Positions 8,047-19,238 are shown, counted from the first letter of the stretch. The stretch: DNA of 38,055 bases from Acidobacteriota bacterium (GCA_021791875.1 JAJYVU010000033.1:1-38055); one strand, 5' to 3'. Translations and numbers: made by a program. The notes: generated by a model from the letters alone, not told the origin.

Positions 8047-9600
8047 ATGCCGCCCATTTCCAGCTCTCTCACGCCGCTTGAACTCGCGCAGCAGCTCGAA
8101 GCGTTTTTCACCGCCAACCCCCGCGCCGTTTTGCTGGAAGACGGCAGGGAGCTCTTCGACATGCGGCGTGCGCGCTACTCCATCACCAGCGAGCACAACC
8201 GCTGCATGCTCCATCTGTGGTCTGAGGAGCGCAACGTCGTTCGCACCGTAACCGGTCTGCGGCCGCGCGCGCGCTCGTTGCAACTGGAAACCCGCCGCTT
8301 TGGCCAGAGCAAGCCGCAGACGCTGCAATTGCTGCCCGACCAGGACCGCCGCACACCCACGGCGCGCGATACCGGCCGCCGCCAGTTCCTGCACCAGGTG
8401 CAATCGCTGGTGGAGCAGCACCTGGAAGGCAAGCTCGAAAATTTTTCGACCGCGATGGACCTCGAACAGAGCCTCGGTCCCGCCTACGCGCGCGGCCTGC
8501 TGACGCGCGGACCATCGGCATGGGCCGTGGTGGGTGTGAATCCCCAGGAAGACGCCGCGACCCTCCAGAACGCCATCACCATCGGCATTTTGTGGCTGCA
8601 TGCCTGCCGTCGGCGGCTGGAGGGCCGCCGCGTGGTCGAAGGCCTCCATCTGCTGCTGCCGCGCGACACCGTCGGACCGGTGCGCGAGCGCATGGCGTGG
8701 CTGGACCGCTCGCTGGCCAAGTGGCGCCTGTGGGAGTACGACCCGCAAGGCTCGTCGCTCACGCCGGTGGATACCTCCGACACCGGCAACCTCAGCTTTC
8801 GGCTCAATCATGCCTTCGATCCGGATGCCGCCGTCGCGCGCTCCCGGGAAACACTCGCCTCCGTGCTGGCGATGCTGCCACCGGTTCTGCGCTCCAATAC
8901 TGAGGTTCGCCCGCGCAGCGCGAGCGAGATTGCCCTCCTGCTGCATGGCTTGGAATACGCACGCATCCGGCGCGAGCCAGTGCCCGGCAGCTTTCAACTC
9001 ACCGATCGAGTCACCTTTGGCGCCGGCCCCGGCGAAACCGAGTTGAACGAGGAAACGCAGCCCTGGCTATTGGACCTGGCCTCGCGACTTGTCCAGAGCC
9101 GCCATCCCGGCGGGCTCCCGCGCGACCCGCTCTACCGCATGCAACCCGAGCCGTGGCTCGAAGCGCAGCTGCGGCAGAACTTTGATCTGCTGGACCCCGC
9201 GCTGCGCGGCGAATTCCTTTATGCGCAGGTGCCGGCGTTTTCCGCGGCCGATCGTGGCCTGCTCGACCTGTTGACCGTGACACGAAGCGGCCGCCTGGCC
9301 ATCCTGGAATTGAAAGCCGATGAGGACATGCACCTGCCGGTGCAGGCCCTCGATTACTGGATCCGCGTGCGCGCGCTGCATCGCTCCGGCGAGTTGCGGA
9401 GCCACGGCTATTTTCCCGGCGTGGAATTGTCTGCGGCGGATCCGCTGCTGTACCTGGTGGCCCCGGCGCTGCGGCTGCACCCTACGTATCCAATACTGTT
9501 ACAGTATTTCGCGCCCGAGGTGGAGTGGCAGGTGGTGGGCCTCGACGAGCATTGGCGCGAGCAGCCGCGCGTTATCCTGCGCAGGCGGTGTTCGTCATGA
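8047..9600 (+). CDS. Uncharacterised protein with C-terminal PD-(D/E)XK-like motif
   Basis: The product has 517 residues with no signal peptide or membrane segment, so it is probably cytosolic. I do not recognise the family by name. Residues 1-390 are an alpha/beta region rich in Arg and Leu with no catalytic motif I can identify. The last ~120 residues look like a restriction-endonuclease fold: Asp407, a hydrophobic hairpin, then Glu421-Leu-Lys423 (the D...ExK core), followed by a helix beginning VQALDYW. That spacing fits PD-(D/E)XK nucleases, but fold-level confirmation is lacking. The ATG at 8047 is chosen over 7996 because the family-like text starts there; neither has a strong ribosome binding site. 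The 3' end overlaps the convergent dusB gene by 29 bp. Confidence 0.75.
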   Translation: MPPISSSLTPLELAQQLEAFFTANPRAVLLEDGRELFDMRRARYSITSEHNRCMLHLWSEERNVVRTVTGLRPRARSLQLETRRFGQSKPQTLQLLPDQDRRTPTARDTGRRQFLHQVQSLVEQHLEGKLENFSTAMDLEQSLGPAYARGLLTRGPSAWAVVGVNPQEDAATLQNAITIGILWLHACRRRLEGRRVVEGLHLLLPRDTVGPVRERMAWLDRSLAKWRLWEYDPQGSSLTPVDTSDTGNLSFRLNHAFDPDAAVARSRETLASVLAMLPPVLRSNTEVRPRSASEIALLLHGLEYARIRREPVPGSFQLTDRVTFGAGPGETELNEETQPWLLDLASRLVQSRHPGGLPRDPLYRMQPEPWLEAQLRQNFDLLDPALRGEFLYAQVPAFSAADRGLLDLLTVTRSGRLAILELKADEDMHLPVQALDYWIRVRALHRSGELRSHGYFPGVELSAADPLLYLVAPALRLHPTYPILLQYFAPEVEWQVVGLDEHWREQPRVILRRRCSS

Positions 9601-10765
9601 GCTCGGGCGGGAATGCCAAATCTTCCGTGGCATCCGGCTGCGCTTCGCCCGCAAGACGCGACTCAAAGAAGCGCTCCACGGCAGCCAGAATCGCCTCGCC
9701 GGTCTTCGCCTCGTAGATGGCCTTGCGCAGCACCGCTCCGCCGGGAACGCCATGCGTAAACCACGACGCGAACTGCTTCATCTTGCCTTCGGCGTGCTTC
9801 GCGGCGCGCGGATCCTCAAACCCCTCGGCCAGCAGCATCTCAAAATACGTTCGGATCATCTGGTAGCGGTCCGCCTCGGTCGGATGATCGTAGCGGCCCG
9901 TCGCCGTGTATTGGGCAATCTGCCGGAAGATCCACGGATTCGACGGAGCCGCGCGGCCAATCATCACGCCGTCGCAGCCGGTCGCCGCAATCATCGCGCA
10001 GGCATCTTCCGGCGTACGGATGTCGCCATTGCCGATCACCGGAATCTTCACCGCATCCTTTGTTGCGGCGATGTATTCCCAGCGCGCCTGCCCGCTGTAG
10101 CCCTGTTCGCGGGTGCGCGCATGCAGCGAAACCGCGGCCAGCCCGCATTCCTCGGCCATTTTGGCCAGCGGCACGCACACAATGTGGTTGTCATTCCAGC
10201 CCATGCGAATCTTCACGGTGAAGGGAATCTTCACCGCCGTGCGCACTTCCTCAAAAATCCTGCCAATCAGCGGCAGGTCGCGCAGCAGGCCGCTGCCGCC
10301 GTTGCACGCCACCACCCGCTTGGCCGGGCAGCCCAGGTTCAGGTCCACCAGGTCAAAGCCGGTGTCCTCGACAATGCGCGCGGCCTCGGCCAGCGTCTCC
10401 GGGTTCGAACCGAAGATCTGTGCCGCGATGGGGTGCTCGTCCTCGTAGAACGTGAGGTAGCGCTTCCGCTTCGACTCGCGCATGCGTGAAAGGCCGTCCG
10501 CCGAGGTGAACTCGGTCATGATGAGCCCGCAGCCCGACTGCTGGTTCGTCACCTCGCGGTCGACTTCTGCCGCGCTGGCCGCGTCGCCATGCGTGAACAG
10601 GCTGGCATTGCGAATGAAGCGTCGAAAGACCGTATCCGTCACACCGGCCATCGGGGCCAGCACCGTCGCCGGAGCAACCTCCACGCCGCCGATGTTCACG
10701 GACGCCGGTACACGCACGCCCTCGGGCATGGCATATTCGGCCGGATTGTCCCACTGCTTTTTCAT
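9572..10765 (-). CDS. dusB: tRNA-dihydrouridine synthase, DusB-like
   Basis: The enzyme reduces uridines in the tRNA D-loop using FMN and NADPH. The product has 397 residues, longer than the usual 320-350. The barrel start is LAPMAGVTDTVFRR near residue 37. The active-site motif NLGCPAKRV carries catalytic Cys146, then GSGLL follows. FMN phosphate-binding loops are visible as GNGDI and GVMIGRAA. Compared with typical DusB there is an extra ~25 residues after strand 1 (about 55-80) and a longer C-terminus. The ATG at 10765 is preferred to the GTG at 10801, but no good ribosome binding site marks either. rpmE lies upstream on the same strand about 100 bp away. Confidence 0.92.
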   Translation of the reverse strand: MKKQWDNPAEYAMPEGVRVPASVNIGGVEVAPATVLAPMAGVTDTVFRRFIRNASLFTHGDAASAAEVDREVTNQQSGCGLIMTEFTSADGLSRMRESKRKRYLTFYEDEHPIAAQIFGSNPETLAEAARIVEDTGFDLVDLNLGCPAKRVVACNGGSGLLRDLPLIGRIFEEVRTAVKIPFTVKIRMGWNDNHIVCVPLAKMAEECGLAAVSLHARTREQGYSGQARWEYIAATKDAVKIPVIGNGDIRTPEDACAMIAATGCDGVMIGRAAPSNPWIFRQIAQYTATGRYDHPTEADRYQMIRTYFEMLLAEGFEDPRAAKHAEGKMKQFASWFTHGVPGGAVLRKAIYEAKTGEAILAAVERFFESRLAGEAQPDATEDLAFPPELMTNTACAG

Positions 10766-10821
10766 ACCAGCGGATGGTGGGCCCTGGCTGGGCTGAACCA
10801 CATCTTGCTTCAGACGCCGAA

Positions 10822-10841
10822 GCCTCCGCCATCGCGGAGGC
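10822..10841 (-). terminator. Stem-loop between rpmE and dusB
   Basis: A perfect 8-bp inverted repeat, GCCTCCGC (10822-10829) and GCGGAGGC (10834-10841), with a 4-nt loop. It lies 28 bp past the rpmE stop on the minus strand. No T-run follows, so it may be an attenuating or processing hairpin instead of a classical intrinsic terminator. Confidence 0.45.
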
Positions 10842-10869
10842 CCCTGGTCAACTTCTGCCTGTGCCGCGC

Positions 10870-11091
10870 TTACTTCTTGACAGCCTCGGCCTTGGCATAC
10901 TTCCGGCGGAAGCGCTCCACGCGGCCGGCCGTGTCAATCAACTTTTGCTTACCGGTAAAGAACGGATGGCAAGCCGAGCAGATTTCCACGTGAATATCGC
11001 CACGGTGCGTCGAGCGGGTCGGGAAGCTGTTGCCACAGGCGCACATAACCCGGATTTCGTTGTAGTTCGGATGAATTCCCTGCTTAGGCAT
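10870..11091 (-). CDS. rpmE: 50S ribosomal protein L31 (zinc-binding form)
   Basis: L31 sits on the large ribosomal subunit at the central protuberance and forms part of an intersubunit bridge. The product has 73 residues. Cys17, Cys19, Cys38 and Cys41 make the zinc-binding set of the C+ form, the version associated with zinc-replete growth. The HPFFTGKQK motif and the [11 protein letters not shown] tail are diagnostic. Its start lacks a close ribosome binding site; a purine-rich AGGAAAGG lies about 15 nt upstream. It is upstream of dusB in the same direction, so a shared transcript for translation-related genes is possible. Confidence 0.96.
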   Translation of the reverse strand: MPKQGIHPNYNEIRVMCACGNSFPTRSTHRGDIHVEICSACHPFFTGKQKLIDTAGRVERFRRKYAKAEAVKK

Positions 11092-11249
11092 AACGGTAAA
11101 AAAGACCTTTCCTGCAATTGTTTCATTTTACCGGGGATAACCCGTCGGGGCAACCTTTCGGCAGCCGCGGGAAGGCGCGGAAATCCCCGTCGCTGGCAGA
11201 TTCCCCTGCACGCAGACGAAACCGTGCCCCTGACGGGCCGCAACCACGC

Positions 11250-12911
11250 TCAAGGTGAATGCTGGGACTGCAACACGCGATGATCACGGTGCCGATGTTT
11301 GAAGTCCAGGCTAATTTCAGGCTTTGTCTGCGACCCCTTAATCTTGATCGGCAGCTGCATGCCCACTCCCGGCTTTTTTAGAAACGGATCAGCCACTTTC
11401 AACACCAGGCTTTTCCAGCCTGTCGTCATTTGCGATGCCATGGCTTGCGTGCGCACCTCGCCATGCAGGTCCAGCGTCTTGTGATCGAGCGAGTACGTCC
11501 CGGCAAGCCCGATGATCGCGCCCGGCAGCCTGTACTCCAGGCGACGCAGCAACAGTTGAGCATTGGCGAGAACAAAATAGCCCCTGATCTGAGACGTCAC
11601 CCTGGGTGAATCCGTAGTCTTGCCATCCTCCTGCGCCTTGTGCAGTTCCTTGGCCTTTTCCGGCTTTCCCTGTGCCCGCAGACTCAGCTGGTCCACATCG
11701 GTCTGAATTTTCCTGCTGCTGAATTTTGCATTCACGATGTCGAAGTCGCCTTTCAGGTGCAGCCTGTCCATCACTGCAGCCTTCCCGGGCGGCAGGTAGA
11801 ACAGCACGTGCATCTTCACGGCTCCGTTCATCAGCGGCGGCTCGGCCTTGACTGCCACGGCGAGAAAATCCTGGATCCGCGCCTTGTCCACCGTTACCTT
11901 CAATTGGATCTCATGCCCATACCCGTTCCTGCCGCGTACCACTTCGCCACGCGCCACGATCTGCGAGCCGTGCAGCGTGGCATTCACCGGTTGCAGATAA
12001 GTATTCCCAGTCGTCCCATCCACAATGGCGTGAAAGCGTGTATTCAGGGGCATCGGATGGTTCACCCCCGCAATCTGAAAGTCCGGCGTCCGCGTCTGGC
12101 CATCCACCACTATGTGGTTGAGCCGCCCTGAAAACTCCCCTGTGGATGAAAGCACTCCACCTATTCCAGCAATGGTGCTCAAATCCGCATGCGCAAAGTG
12201 GTAGTGCCCTGTCACCGGTGTTTCGCCGGGCGAGGCGCCGTTAAACGGGCCAAATCTGCCTGCGGTCTGAATCTCGCCGATTGGCTTTGGGTTGGTCAGC
12301 GTCGCCGTAAAGCGCATCGGCTCATCCGGGCCGATGCGATCGAGCCGCAAGCGCGCTATGGAAAAAATCAGCGGTGACTTCCCCGGCTTTGACGTCTCCA
12401 GCGTCAACTCGGCACGATCGACATCGAGCCGCTCCACAACGATGGCCATTGCCTGCTGGCGGAGCCGCCCAGTCAGCGGGGGGAGGGCCCTGCGCTGCCC
12501 TTTGGGCGGTAGATTCAGGCTCAGGTTGCTGATGCGCACCTCCCGCACCAGCATCGGCGCGCGAAACAGGTCGCTCCAGCCCGTATGAAATGAGAACCGA
12601 TCGGCAGCGATAAGCGGAACCGTCTGCGGCCGCCCGAGCGGAAAAATCTTCAGCCCATTGCCCTCGACCTCAAGTCCTCGAAAGACGGAAACATGGAGGC
12701 CGGTGAGTTCCACGCGGCTATGGAACCGCGCCTCCAGCGTGTTCACCACGCGTGCCCTCAGCAACGGTTCCGCGTGATGCACCGCCCAATACGCGGCGCC
12801 GAGGCTCGCAAGTACCAGCACAACAAGGGCAATCGCCGCGCGACAAGCCCATCCGCATTTGCAGCGCTTCCCGCTCTCCGTCGCCTGCCTCGCGTTGACT
12901 TTCCGGCCCAT
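11250..12911 (-). CDS. AsmA-like membrane-anchored periplasmic protein
   Basis: The product has 553 residues. A basic N-terminal stretch is followed by one hydrophobic anchor (about residues 25-45), then a long beta-rich periplasmic region. AsmA-like proteins are elongated beta-groove proteins linked to outer-membrane assembly and to phospholipid transport between membranes. Signs of this family are the early SRVELTGLHVSVFRGLEVEG segment, repeated strand patterns, and the closing LPIKIKGSQTKPEISLDF, a typical AsmA ending. The C-terminus is basic and His-rich. The start ATG at 12911 has a GGAAAGG stretch upstream. It is monocistronic as far as seen. The precise cargo is unknown. Confidence 0.8.
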   Translation of the reverse strand: MGRKVNARQATESGKRCKCGWACRAAIALVVLVLASLGAAYWAVHHAEPLLRARVVNTLEARFHSRVELTGLHVSVFRGLEVEGNGLKIFPLGRPQTVPLIAADRFSFHTGWSDLFRAPMLVREVRISNLSLNLPPKGQRRALPPLTGRLRQQAMAIVVERLDVDRAELTLETSKPGKSPLIFSIARLRLDRIGPDEPMRFTATLTNPKPIGEIQTAGRFGPFNGASPGETPVTGHYHFAHADLSTIAGIGGVLSSTGEFSGRLNHIVVDGQTRTPDFQIAGVNHPMPLNTRFHAIVDGTTGNTYLQPVNATLHGSQIVARGEVVRGRNGYGHEIQLKVTVDKARIQDFLAVAVKAEPPLMNGAVKMHVLFYLPPGKAAVMDRLHLKGDFDIVNAKFSSRKIQTDVDQLSLRAQGKPEKAKELHKAQEDGKTTDSPRVTSQIRGYFVLANAQLLLRRLEYRLPGAIIGLAGTYSLDHKTLDLHGEVRTQAMASQMTTGWKSLVLKVADPFLKKPGVGMQLPIKIKGSQTKPEISLDFKHRHRDHRVLQSQHSP

Positions 12912-13246
12912 GCGAGATCGCCTTTCCGGCGGGCCCCATGCGGTCTCAGGCGTGATTCGCCCTGGCTCACCCTTGCTGACTATGTGATGCCCAACTGCGA
13001 CCAGGCAGAAATATCCCGCCGATTACTTGCCCGCCCCCTTGACATCACCGCCAGATCAGGTAAAACGGGACGGGCTGAAAATGCAGGCTACCGTGAGCGG
13101 CCTGCAAAAAATCAACGGAATGTAGAGGATTTCCTTCCGGTGTATCCCGAAGCCACGACACTCCGGGCGGCTTTTCTCTCCAGAAAAGGCGCTCCCTGCA
13201 AATGAAAAAGGGATAAGACAGAAGGAAATTCGCTCTGCACACCAGC
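12912..13246. other. Gene-free region between divergent genes
   Basis: This 335-bp region separates the AsmA-like gene (minus) from the sugar kinase gene (plus) and should hold both promoters. A weak 7-bp hairpin, CTTTTCT/AGAAAAG with a 4-nt loop, occurs near 13172-13189. A purine-rich GAAGGAAA near 13221 is too far from the kinase ATG to be a normal ribosome binding site. No gene is supported here. Confidence 0.4.
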
Positions 13247-14233
13247 ATGCCGCACGCCGCGCCAGATTCGGAACCCATCGTCTACCGCCAGAAGATCGTC
13301 GTCGGCCTGGGCGAACTGCTTTGGGACCGCGTTCGCCACCAAAGCCGGCTGGGCGGCGCGCCCGCCAACTTTTGCGTGATGGCCGCGCGGCTGGGCGATC
13401 ACGGCATCCTCGCCAGCCGTCTGGGCGTGGACGAGGAAGGCAAGCGCGCGCTCGACGTGCTGGCCGGGCTGCCGCTGGACCTCAACTACCTGCAGACCGA
13501 CGCCGAGCACCTCACCGGCCAGGCCCGTGTCGTCTTTGACCACCAGCACGAGCCGTGCTACGAATTTCTCTCCCCGGCCGCATGGGATTTCCTCGACTTC
13601 AGCCCCCTCTGGCGTGAACTGGCCGAAAGTGCTGACGCCGTCTGCTTCGGCACGCTGGCGCAGCGCAGCCCGCGCTCCCGCAAAACCATCCACGCGTTTC
13701 TCGCCGCCACGCGGCCCGACTGCCTGCGCGTCTTTGACGTGAACCTGCGCCAGTCGGCCATCGACCCCGCCATCCTGCGCGACTCGCTTGCTGTCGCAAC
13801 GCTGGTCAAACTCAATGAGGAAGAGGCTCTGCGCATGGTGGAGCTGCCACACACTCCGGCGCCCCGCAGCACGGCACGCTCCGGATCAGAAAAGATGACG
13901 CTGCCGCAGATCGCCCATCGCCTGCTGCGCGAATTCCCTTCCCTGAAGATGGTCTGCATCACGCTGGGCGGCGCGGGCAGCCTGCTCGTCAACCGGCATA
14001 CCTCGCATCACCACCATGGAATTGCCGGGGCTGTCGTCGACACCGTCGGAGCGGGCGACGCCTTCACCGGCGCGCTCGTTCACTATTACCTCGATGGAGC
14101 CCCGCTCGCCGTGCTCAACGAAGCCGGCAACCGCTGGGGCGCATGGGTCGCCTCGCAGCGCGGAGCCATTCCCCCACTCGATGCCGAAACGCTCGCCAAA
14201 AACGCCAGCGCCATTGCAGATGCGGCAAAATAA
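13247..14233 (+). CDS. PfkB-family carbohydrate kinase (fructokinase-like)
   Basis: The product is a 328-residue cytosolic ribokinase-fold enzyme that phosphorylates a sugar with ATP. The N-terminal GLGELLWD and GGAPANF (sugar-site signature, near residue 37) resemble fructokinases. The C-terminal signature DTVGAGDAF (about 264-272) contains the catalytic Asp in GAGD and the anion hole. DVNLRQSAID in the middle is also typical. A His-rich SHHHHGI loop lies just before the C-terminal signature. Fructose is the most likely substrate but this cannot be proved from sequence. The ATG at 13247 has no close ribosome binding site, so the true start could lie a few codons later. Confidence 0.88.
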   Translation: MPHAAPDSEPIVYRQKIVVGLGELLWDRVRHQSRLGGAPANFCVMAARLGDHGILASRLGVDEEGKRALDVLAGLPLDLNYLQTDAEHLTGQARVVFDHQHEPCYEFLSPAAWDFLDFSPLWRELAESADAVCFGTLAQRSPRSRKTIHAFLAATRPDCLRVFDVNLRQSAIDPAILRDSLAVATLVKLNEEEALRMVELPHTPAPRSTARSGSEKMTLPQIAHRLLREFPSLKMVCITLGGAGSLLVNRHTSHHHHGIAGAVVDTVGAGDAFTGALVHYYLDGAPLAVLNEAGNRWGAWVASQRGAIPPLDAETLAKNASAIADAAK

Positions 14234-14277
14234 CTCAGTCCTGGTAGCGAATCAACGGCGGTAAAACTCTGTCAGGC

Positions 14278-14505
14278 TCAGGATTTTTCCCTGTTCTTCT
14301 TTGCATGCCCTTCCACCTTGGCAACGGTGATGGACTCGCCTCCAATGCCCCAGTCCCCATCTTTCACTTCCTCCACGGTGATAAAGGTGACGTCCCGCAG
14401 CCCGGGATACACCTCTTCCATCGCGTCGGTCAGCTTCGCAATCAGCTTGCGCTTCTGCTCGGCATGAAATACTCCCTCAACCAGCTTTACGTGGATGATC
14501 GGCAT
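14278..14505 (-). CDS. 4-oxalocrotonate tautomerase-family protein
   Basis: The product has 75 residues, beginning MPIIHVKLVEGV. Removal of Met exposes Pro1, the catalytic base of this family, which tautomerises or isomerises small keto acids. The ATG at 14503-14505 is preceded by AGGGAGGA at 8-nt spacing, so the in-frame extension to 14559 is rejected. Residues DVTFITVEEVKDGDWGIGG match the strand and turn that complete the active site in DmpI/PptA-like members. It converges on the sugar kinase gene, about 45 bp away. The substrate is unknown. Confidence 0.88.
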   Translation of the reverse strand: MPIIHVKLVEGVFHAEQKRKLIAKLTDAMEEVYPGLRDVTFITVEEVKDGDWGIGGESITVAKVEGHAKKNREKS

Positions 14506-14665
14506 GGTTTCGTCCTCCCTGCCTGCTCTCACAATGCGCCTCTTCGATGCCCACGGCAAGTCGTCCGTCCCCGCCCGATAAAAAGACCTTGTGTCTCAAC
14601 TCGCAAGCAGAATCCTTAGGGTGATCAAGGAAGACGACCGTACACAATGATCCCCGTCGATTAAC

Positions 14666-15205
14666 ATGTTTGCGGGACGCGCTATGTTTACCTTCAGGCA
14701 TCTCCGGCCACAGGTTACGGTCAGCCACGACGATGGTGCTTTGAAAGTTCGCATCAAACGCCATCACGACAGGATCCTCTACATCATTTTTTCGCTAGCT
14801 TTGACGGTAATCTTCGTCTCCATCTGCGATGTCTTTCTAACTCCCTTCTTCAGTCAACCTTGGCAATCCAGTCTCTTATGGGCAATTCCCGTTCTTATGT
14901 TCTGGTGTCTCTGGTACTACATCGGCTTGCGAATCACGCTATGGCGAGCATTCGGGGTTGAAGAGATCGCGATAGACGGTAAAGCCATGCGCTGGACACG
15001 CACAGCCCTCTGGTGGAAGCGCAGAGTGGACATTCCGGTAGGAGACGTAACGCAGATCAAGGCAGTGACACCGTGGCACACCTTACGAAACCGCATCGAG
15101 TTTAGCGCCCAAGGGAAAAAGCACTCGCTTGGGGAGTGGCTATTCGAAGATGAAATTATGAAGTTGTTGCAAGTGCTTCAAAAGGCACTCAGCCTACCAC
15201 GCTAG
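14666..15205 (+). CDS. Two-helix membrane protein with PH-like C-terminal region
   Basis: The product has up to 179 residues. Two hydrophobic helices (about 38-58 and 66-90) are followed by a beta-rich cytosolic part, from RITLWRAFGVEEIAIDG to the C-terminus. That layout resembles small bacterial membrane proteins with a PH-like (DUF304-type) domain. A second in-frame ATG at 14684 gives 173 residues and may be the real start; no decisive ribosome binding site is seen. The DNA is clearly lower in GC and uses more A/T-ending codons than the ABC-F gene that follows, hinting at recent acquisition. Function unknown. Confidence 0.65.
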   Translation: MFAGRAMFTFRHLRPQVTVSHDDGALKVRIKRHHDRILYIIFSLALTVIFVSICDVFLTPFFSQPWQSSLLWAIPVLMFWCLWYYIGLRITLWRAFGVEEIAIDGKAMRWTRTALWWKRRVDIPVGDVTQIKAVTPWHTLRNRIEFSAQGKKHSLGEWLFEDEIMKLLQVLQKALSLPR

Positions 15206-15262
15206 TCCACACCAGCAGTTTCGCAATCCGCGCACCGCTTCCCCGCCCGATAAAATAGGCTT

Positions 15263-17233
<1,971 letters not shown>

Positions 17234-17485
17234 AGCGGTTTCAGGATTTCCTTACCGAACTTGAGCCTCTTCCGGGTCGCTGCCTGGCGCCCCTCATCTG
17301 CCTGCTTTTGGCGGAGGTGGAATTTCATCATTTGTGGGGCAAACTCAGCCTTGCCATCCCCTGCCGCCATGCGGAATGTTAACGTTAACTATGCCGCGGC
17401 CGGCAGCCGTTACGGCAGCGGGCAACCACGCATTTCGAGTCTCATCCAGAACGTCGCACGACATACACATACTGAGGAGAGCGCA

Positions 17486-19147
17486 TTGAACCGTCGTACC
17501 TTTCTTTATGACTCGGCGCTGGGTATCGCCGCCGTGGCCTTTCCCGGAACCAGGCAGGCCCTGGCCATTCCCCTGCCCGCCGCGCCCGGCCATCTGGCCA
17601 CTCCCACCGCCGACCAGCTTGCATGGCAGCAGATGGAGTTCGGCATGTTCGTCCACATTGCGCCAAATACGTGGCAGAACCGCGAGTACGACGATCTCTC
17701 CACGCCGCTCAGCGAGATCAATCCCGACATCGACACGGACAACTGGGCGCAATGCGCCGTCAACCTGGGCGCGCGCTACGTTGTCTTCGTCGCCAAGCAT
17801 GCCGGCGGCTTCTGCTGGTGGCAGACCAAAACCACTCCCTACAGCGTCTCGCACATCCCCTGGGAAAACGGCCACGGCGACGTGCTGCGCAACCTTCGCA
17901 AATCCTGCGACAAATACGGCCTCAAGCTCGGCGTCTACGTCTCGCCGCGCGACGGCTACCACGGAGCCAGCACCGGCGGCGTCTGCAAAACGCCCGAAAA
18001 ACAAAAGGCCTACGACGCCATCTACCGCGAGCAGCTCACTGAGGTTCTTTCGCGCTACGGCACCATGGTCGAAATCTGGTTCGACGGCTCCATCGTCGTT
18101 CCCGTTGCCGATATCCTCGCCCGCTACGCTCCGCACGCGGCGATTTTCCAGGGGCCGGAGGCCACGATTCGCTGGGTCGGCAACGAGGACGGCTTTGCGC
18201 CCTACCCCTGCTGGGACGCAATTCCGCAGGCCGAGGCCAGCACCGGAGTGGCGACTTCCAGCTTCAGCACTCCGCACGGCAATGTCTGGATGCCCATCGA
18301 AGCGGATGTCTCCATTCGCCGCCCCGACTGGTTCTGGAGCACGACCAACCTCAAGGACCTCATGACCCTCGACCAGCTTCTGGAGGTTTACTACCGCTCC
18401 ATCGGCCGCGGTGTCCAGCTTCTGCTCAATGTTCCGCCCGCCACCACCGGCCACATGGACCCGCACGATTTCGCCCGCGCCAAAGAGTTCGGCGACGAAA
18501 TTCGCCGCCGCTTCGGCAAGTCCGTAGGGGAAGTCTCCGGCTCCGGCCGTACCGTCACGCTCCATTTTCCGCATCCGCAGCGCGTCGATCACGTCATCCT
18601 GCAGGAGGACTGCCGCTTTGGCCAGCGCGTGGAATCATACCATGTCGAAGGGCTTTCCGATGGCAAATGGAGCACGCTGGCGACCGGCAGCTCCATCGGA
18701 TTCAAGCGCATTCAGCCGCTCACTCCGGCCACGGTGCACGCACTTCGCCTGGTCGTCGCTTCTGCGCTGGAATCACCCCACCTCCTTCGTTTCGCCGCCT
18801 ACAATACGCACGCCGCGCCTCCCGCCGGATGGGACGCGCACAGCCAGATCTGGGCTCCCACGCCCGCCGGCCACTGGAACGGAACTACTTTCCACATCGA
18901 CCTCACGCACCAGATCACGAGGGCCACGCAATACCTCGTGCACTTTGTCCCACAGGAAGGCAAGGTCGCCGCGCTCCGCGACGTGCAGCTTCTGCTCAAT
19001 GGCGCACCGGAGCCAAAGCTGGTGCAGCACATTCCCAACTCGCCCGCGTCGCTGCTCATCGACATTACCGGCATCGGCCTCAAGATCGAGTTGCAGGGCT
19101 CCGTCGAGGGCGCCGCGAAGGGTACCGTCCTGTTGCAGCAGGAGTAG
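17486..19147 (+). CDS. Alpha-L-fucosidase, GH29, Tat-exported
   Basis: The enzyme removes alpha-L-fucose from glycans outside the cytoplasm. The start is placed at TTG 17486 because GAGGAG (17474-17479) lies 6 nt upstream and the protein then begins with a twin-arginine signal, NRRTFLYDSALGIAAVAF. The longer open frame to 17261 lacks both. The product has 553 residues. The GH29 barrel is seen in FGMFVHIAPNTWQ, the AKHAGGFCWW strand, and EIWFDGS with Asp200 as the expected nucleophile. A beta-sandwich C-terminus, with a galactose-binding-like segment near VEGLSDGKWSTL, completes it. It converges on the CE15-like gene; together they suggest polysaccharide use. Confidence 0.9.
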   Translation: MNRRTFLYDSALGIAAVAFPGTRQALAIPLPAAPGHLATPTADQLAWQQMEFGMFVHIAPNTWQNREYDDLSTPLSEINPDIDTDNWAQCAVNLGARYVVFVAKHAGGFCWWQTKTTPYSVSHIPWENGHGDVLRNLRKSCDKYGLKLGVYVSPRDGYHGASTGGVCKTPEKQKAYDAIYREQLTEVLSRYGTMVEIWFDGSIVVPVADILARYAPHAAIFQGPEATIRWVGNEDGFAPYPCWDAIPQAEASTGVATSSFSTPHGNVWMPIEADVSIRRPDWFWSTTNLKDLMTLDQLLEVYYRSIGRGVQLLLNVPPATTGHMDPHDFARAKEFGDEIRRRFGKSVGEVSGSGRTVTLHFPHPQRVDHVILQEDCRFGQRVESYHVEGLSDGKWSTLATGSSIGFKRIQPLTPATVHALRLVVASALESPHLLRFAAYNTHAAPPAGWDAHSQIWAPTPAGHWNGTTFHIDLTHQITRATQYLVHFVPQEGKVAALRDVQLLLNGAPEPKLVQHIPNSPASLLIDITGIGLKIELQGSVEGAAKGTVLLQQE

Positions 19148-19171
19148 GGCCGAGCCCCAAAGTCCGTGATT

Positions 19172-19205
19172 GCGCGCCCCCATGCACCAAGAAAACGGGG
19201 CGCGC
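19172..19205. terminator. Bidirectional stem-loop between GH29 and CE15 genes
   Basis: Arms GCGCGCCCC (19172-19180) and GGGGCGCGC (19197-19205) pair perfectly over 9 bp around a 16-nt loop. It sits between two convergent genes, 25 bp past the fucosidase stop and 34 bp past the esterase stop. There is no T-tract on either side, so termination is an inference from position and stem strength. Confidence 0.45.
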
Positions 19206-19238
19206 GCCATGCACGCCGCGCAAGACCGAGGGTTTGTT

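Noticed and set aside
7828..8997. A 389-residue minus-strand frame opposite serB and the nuclease-like gene
   Set aside because: It crosses two real genes, lacks motifs, and its composition follows the complementary codons.
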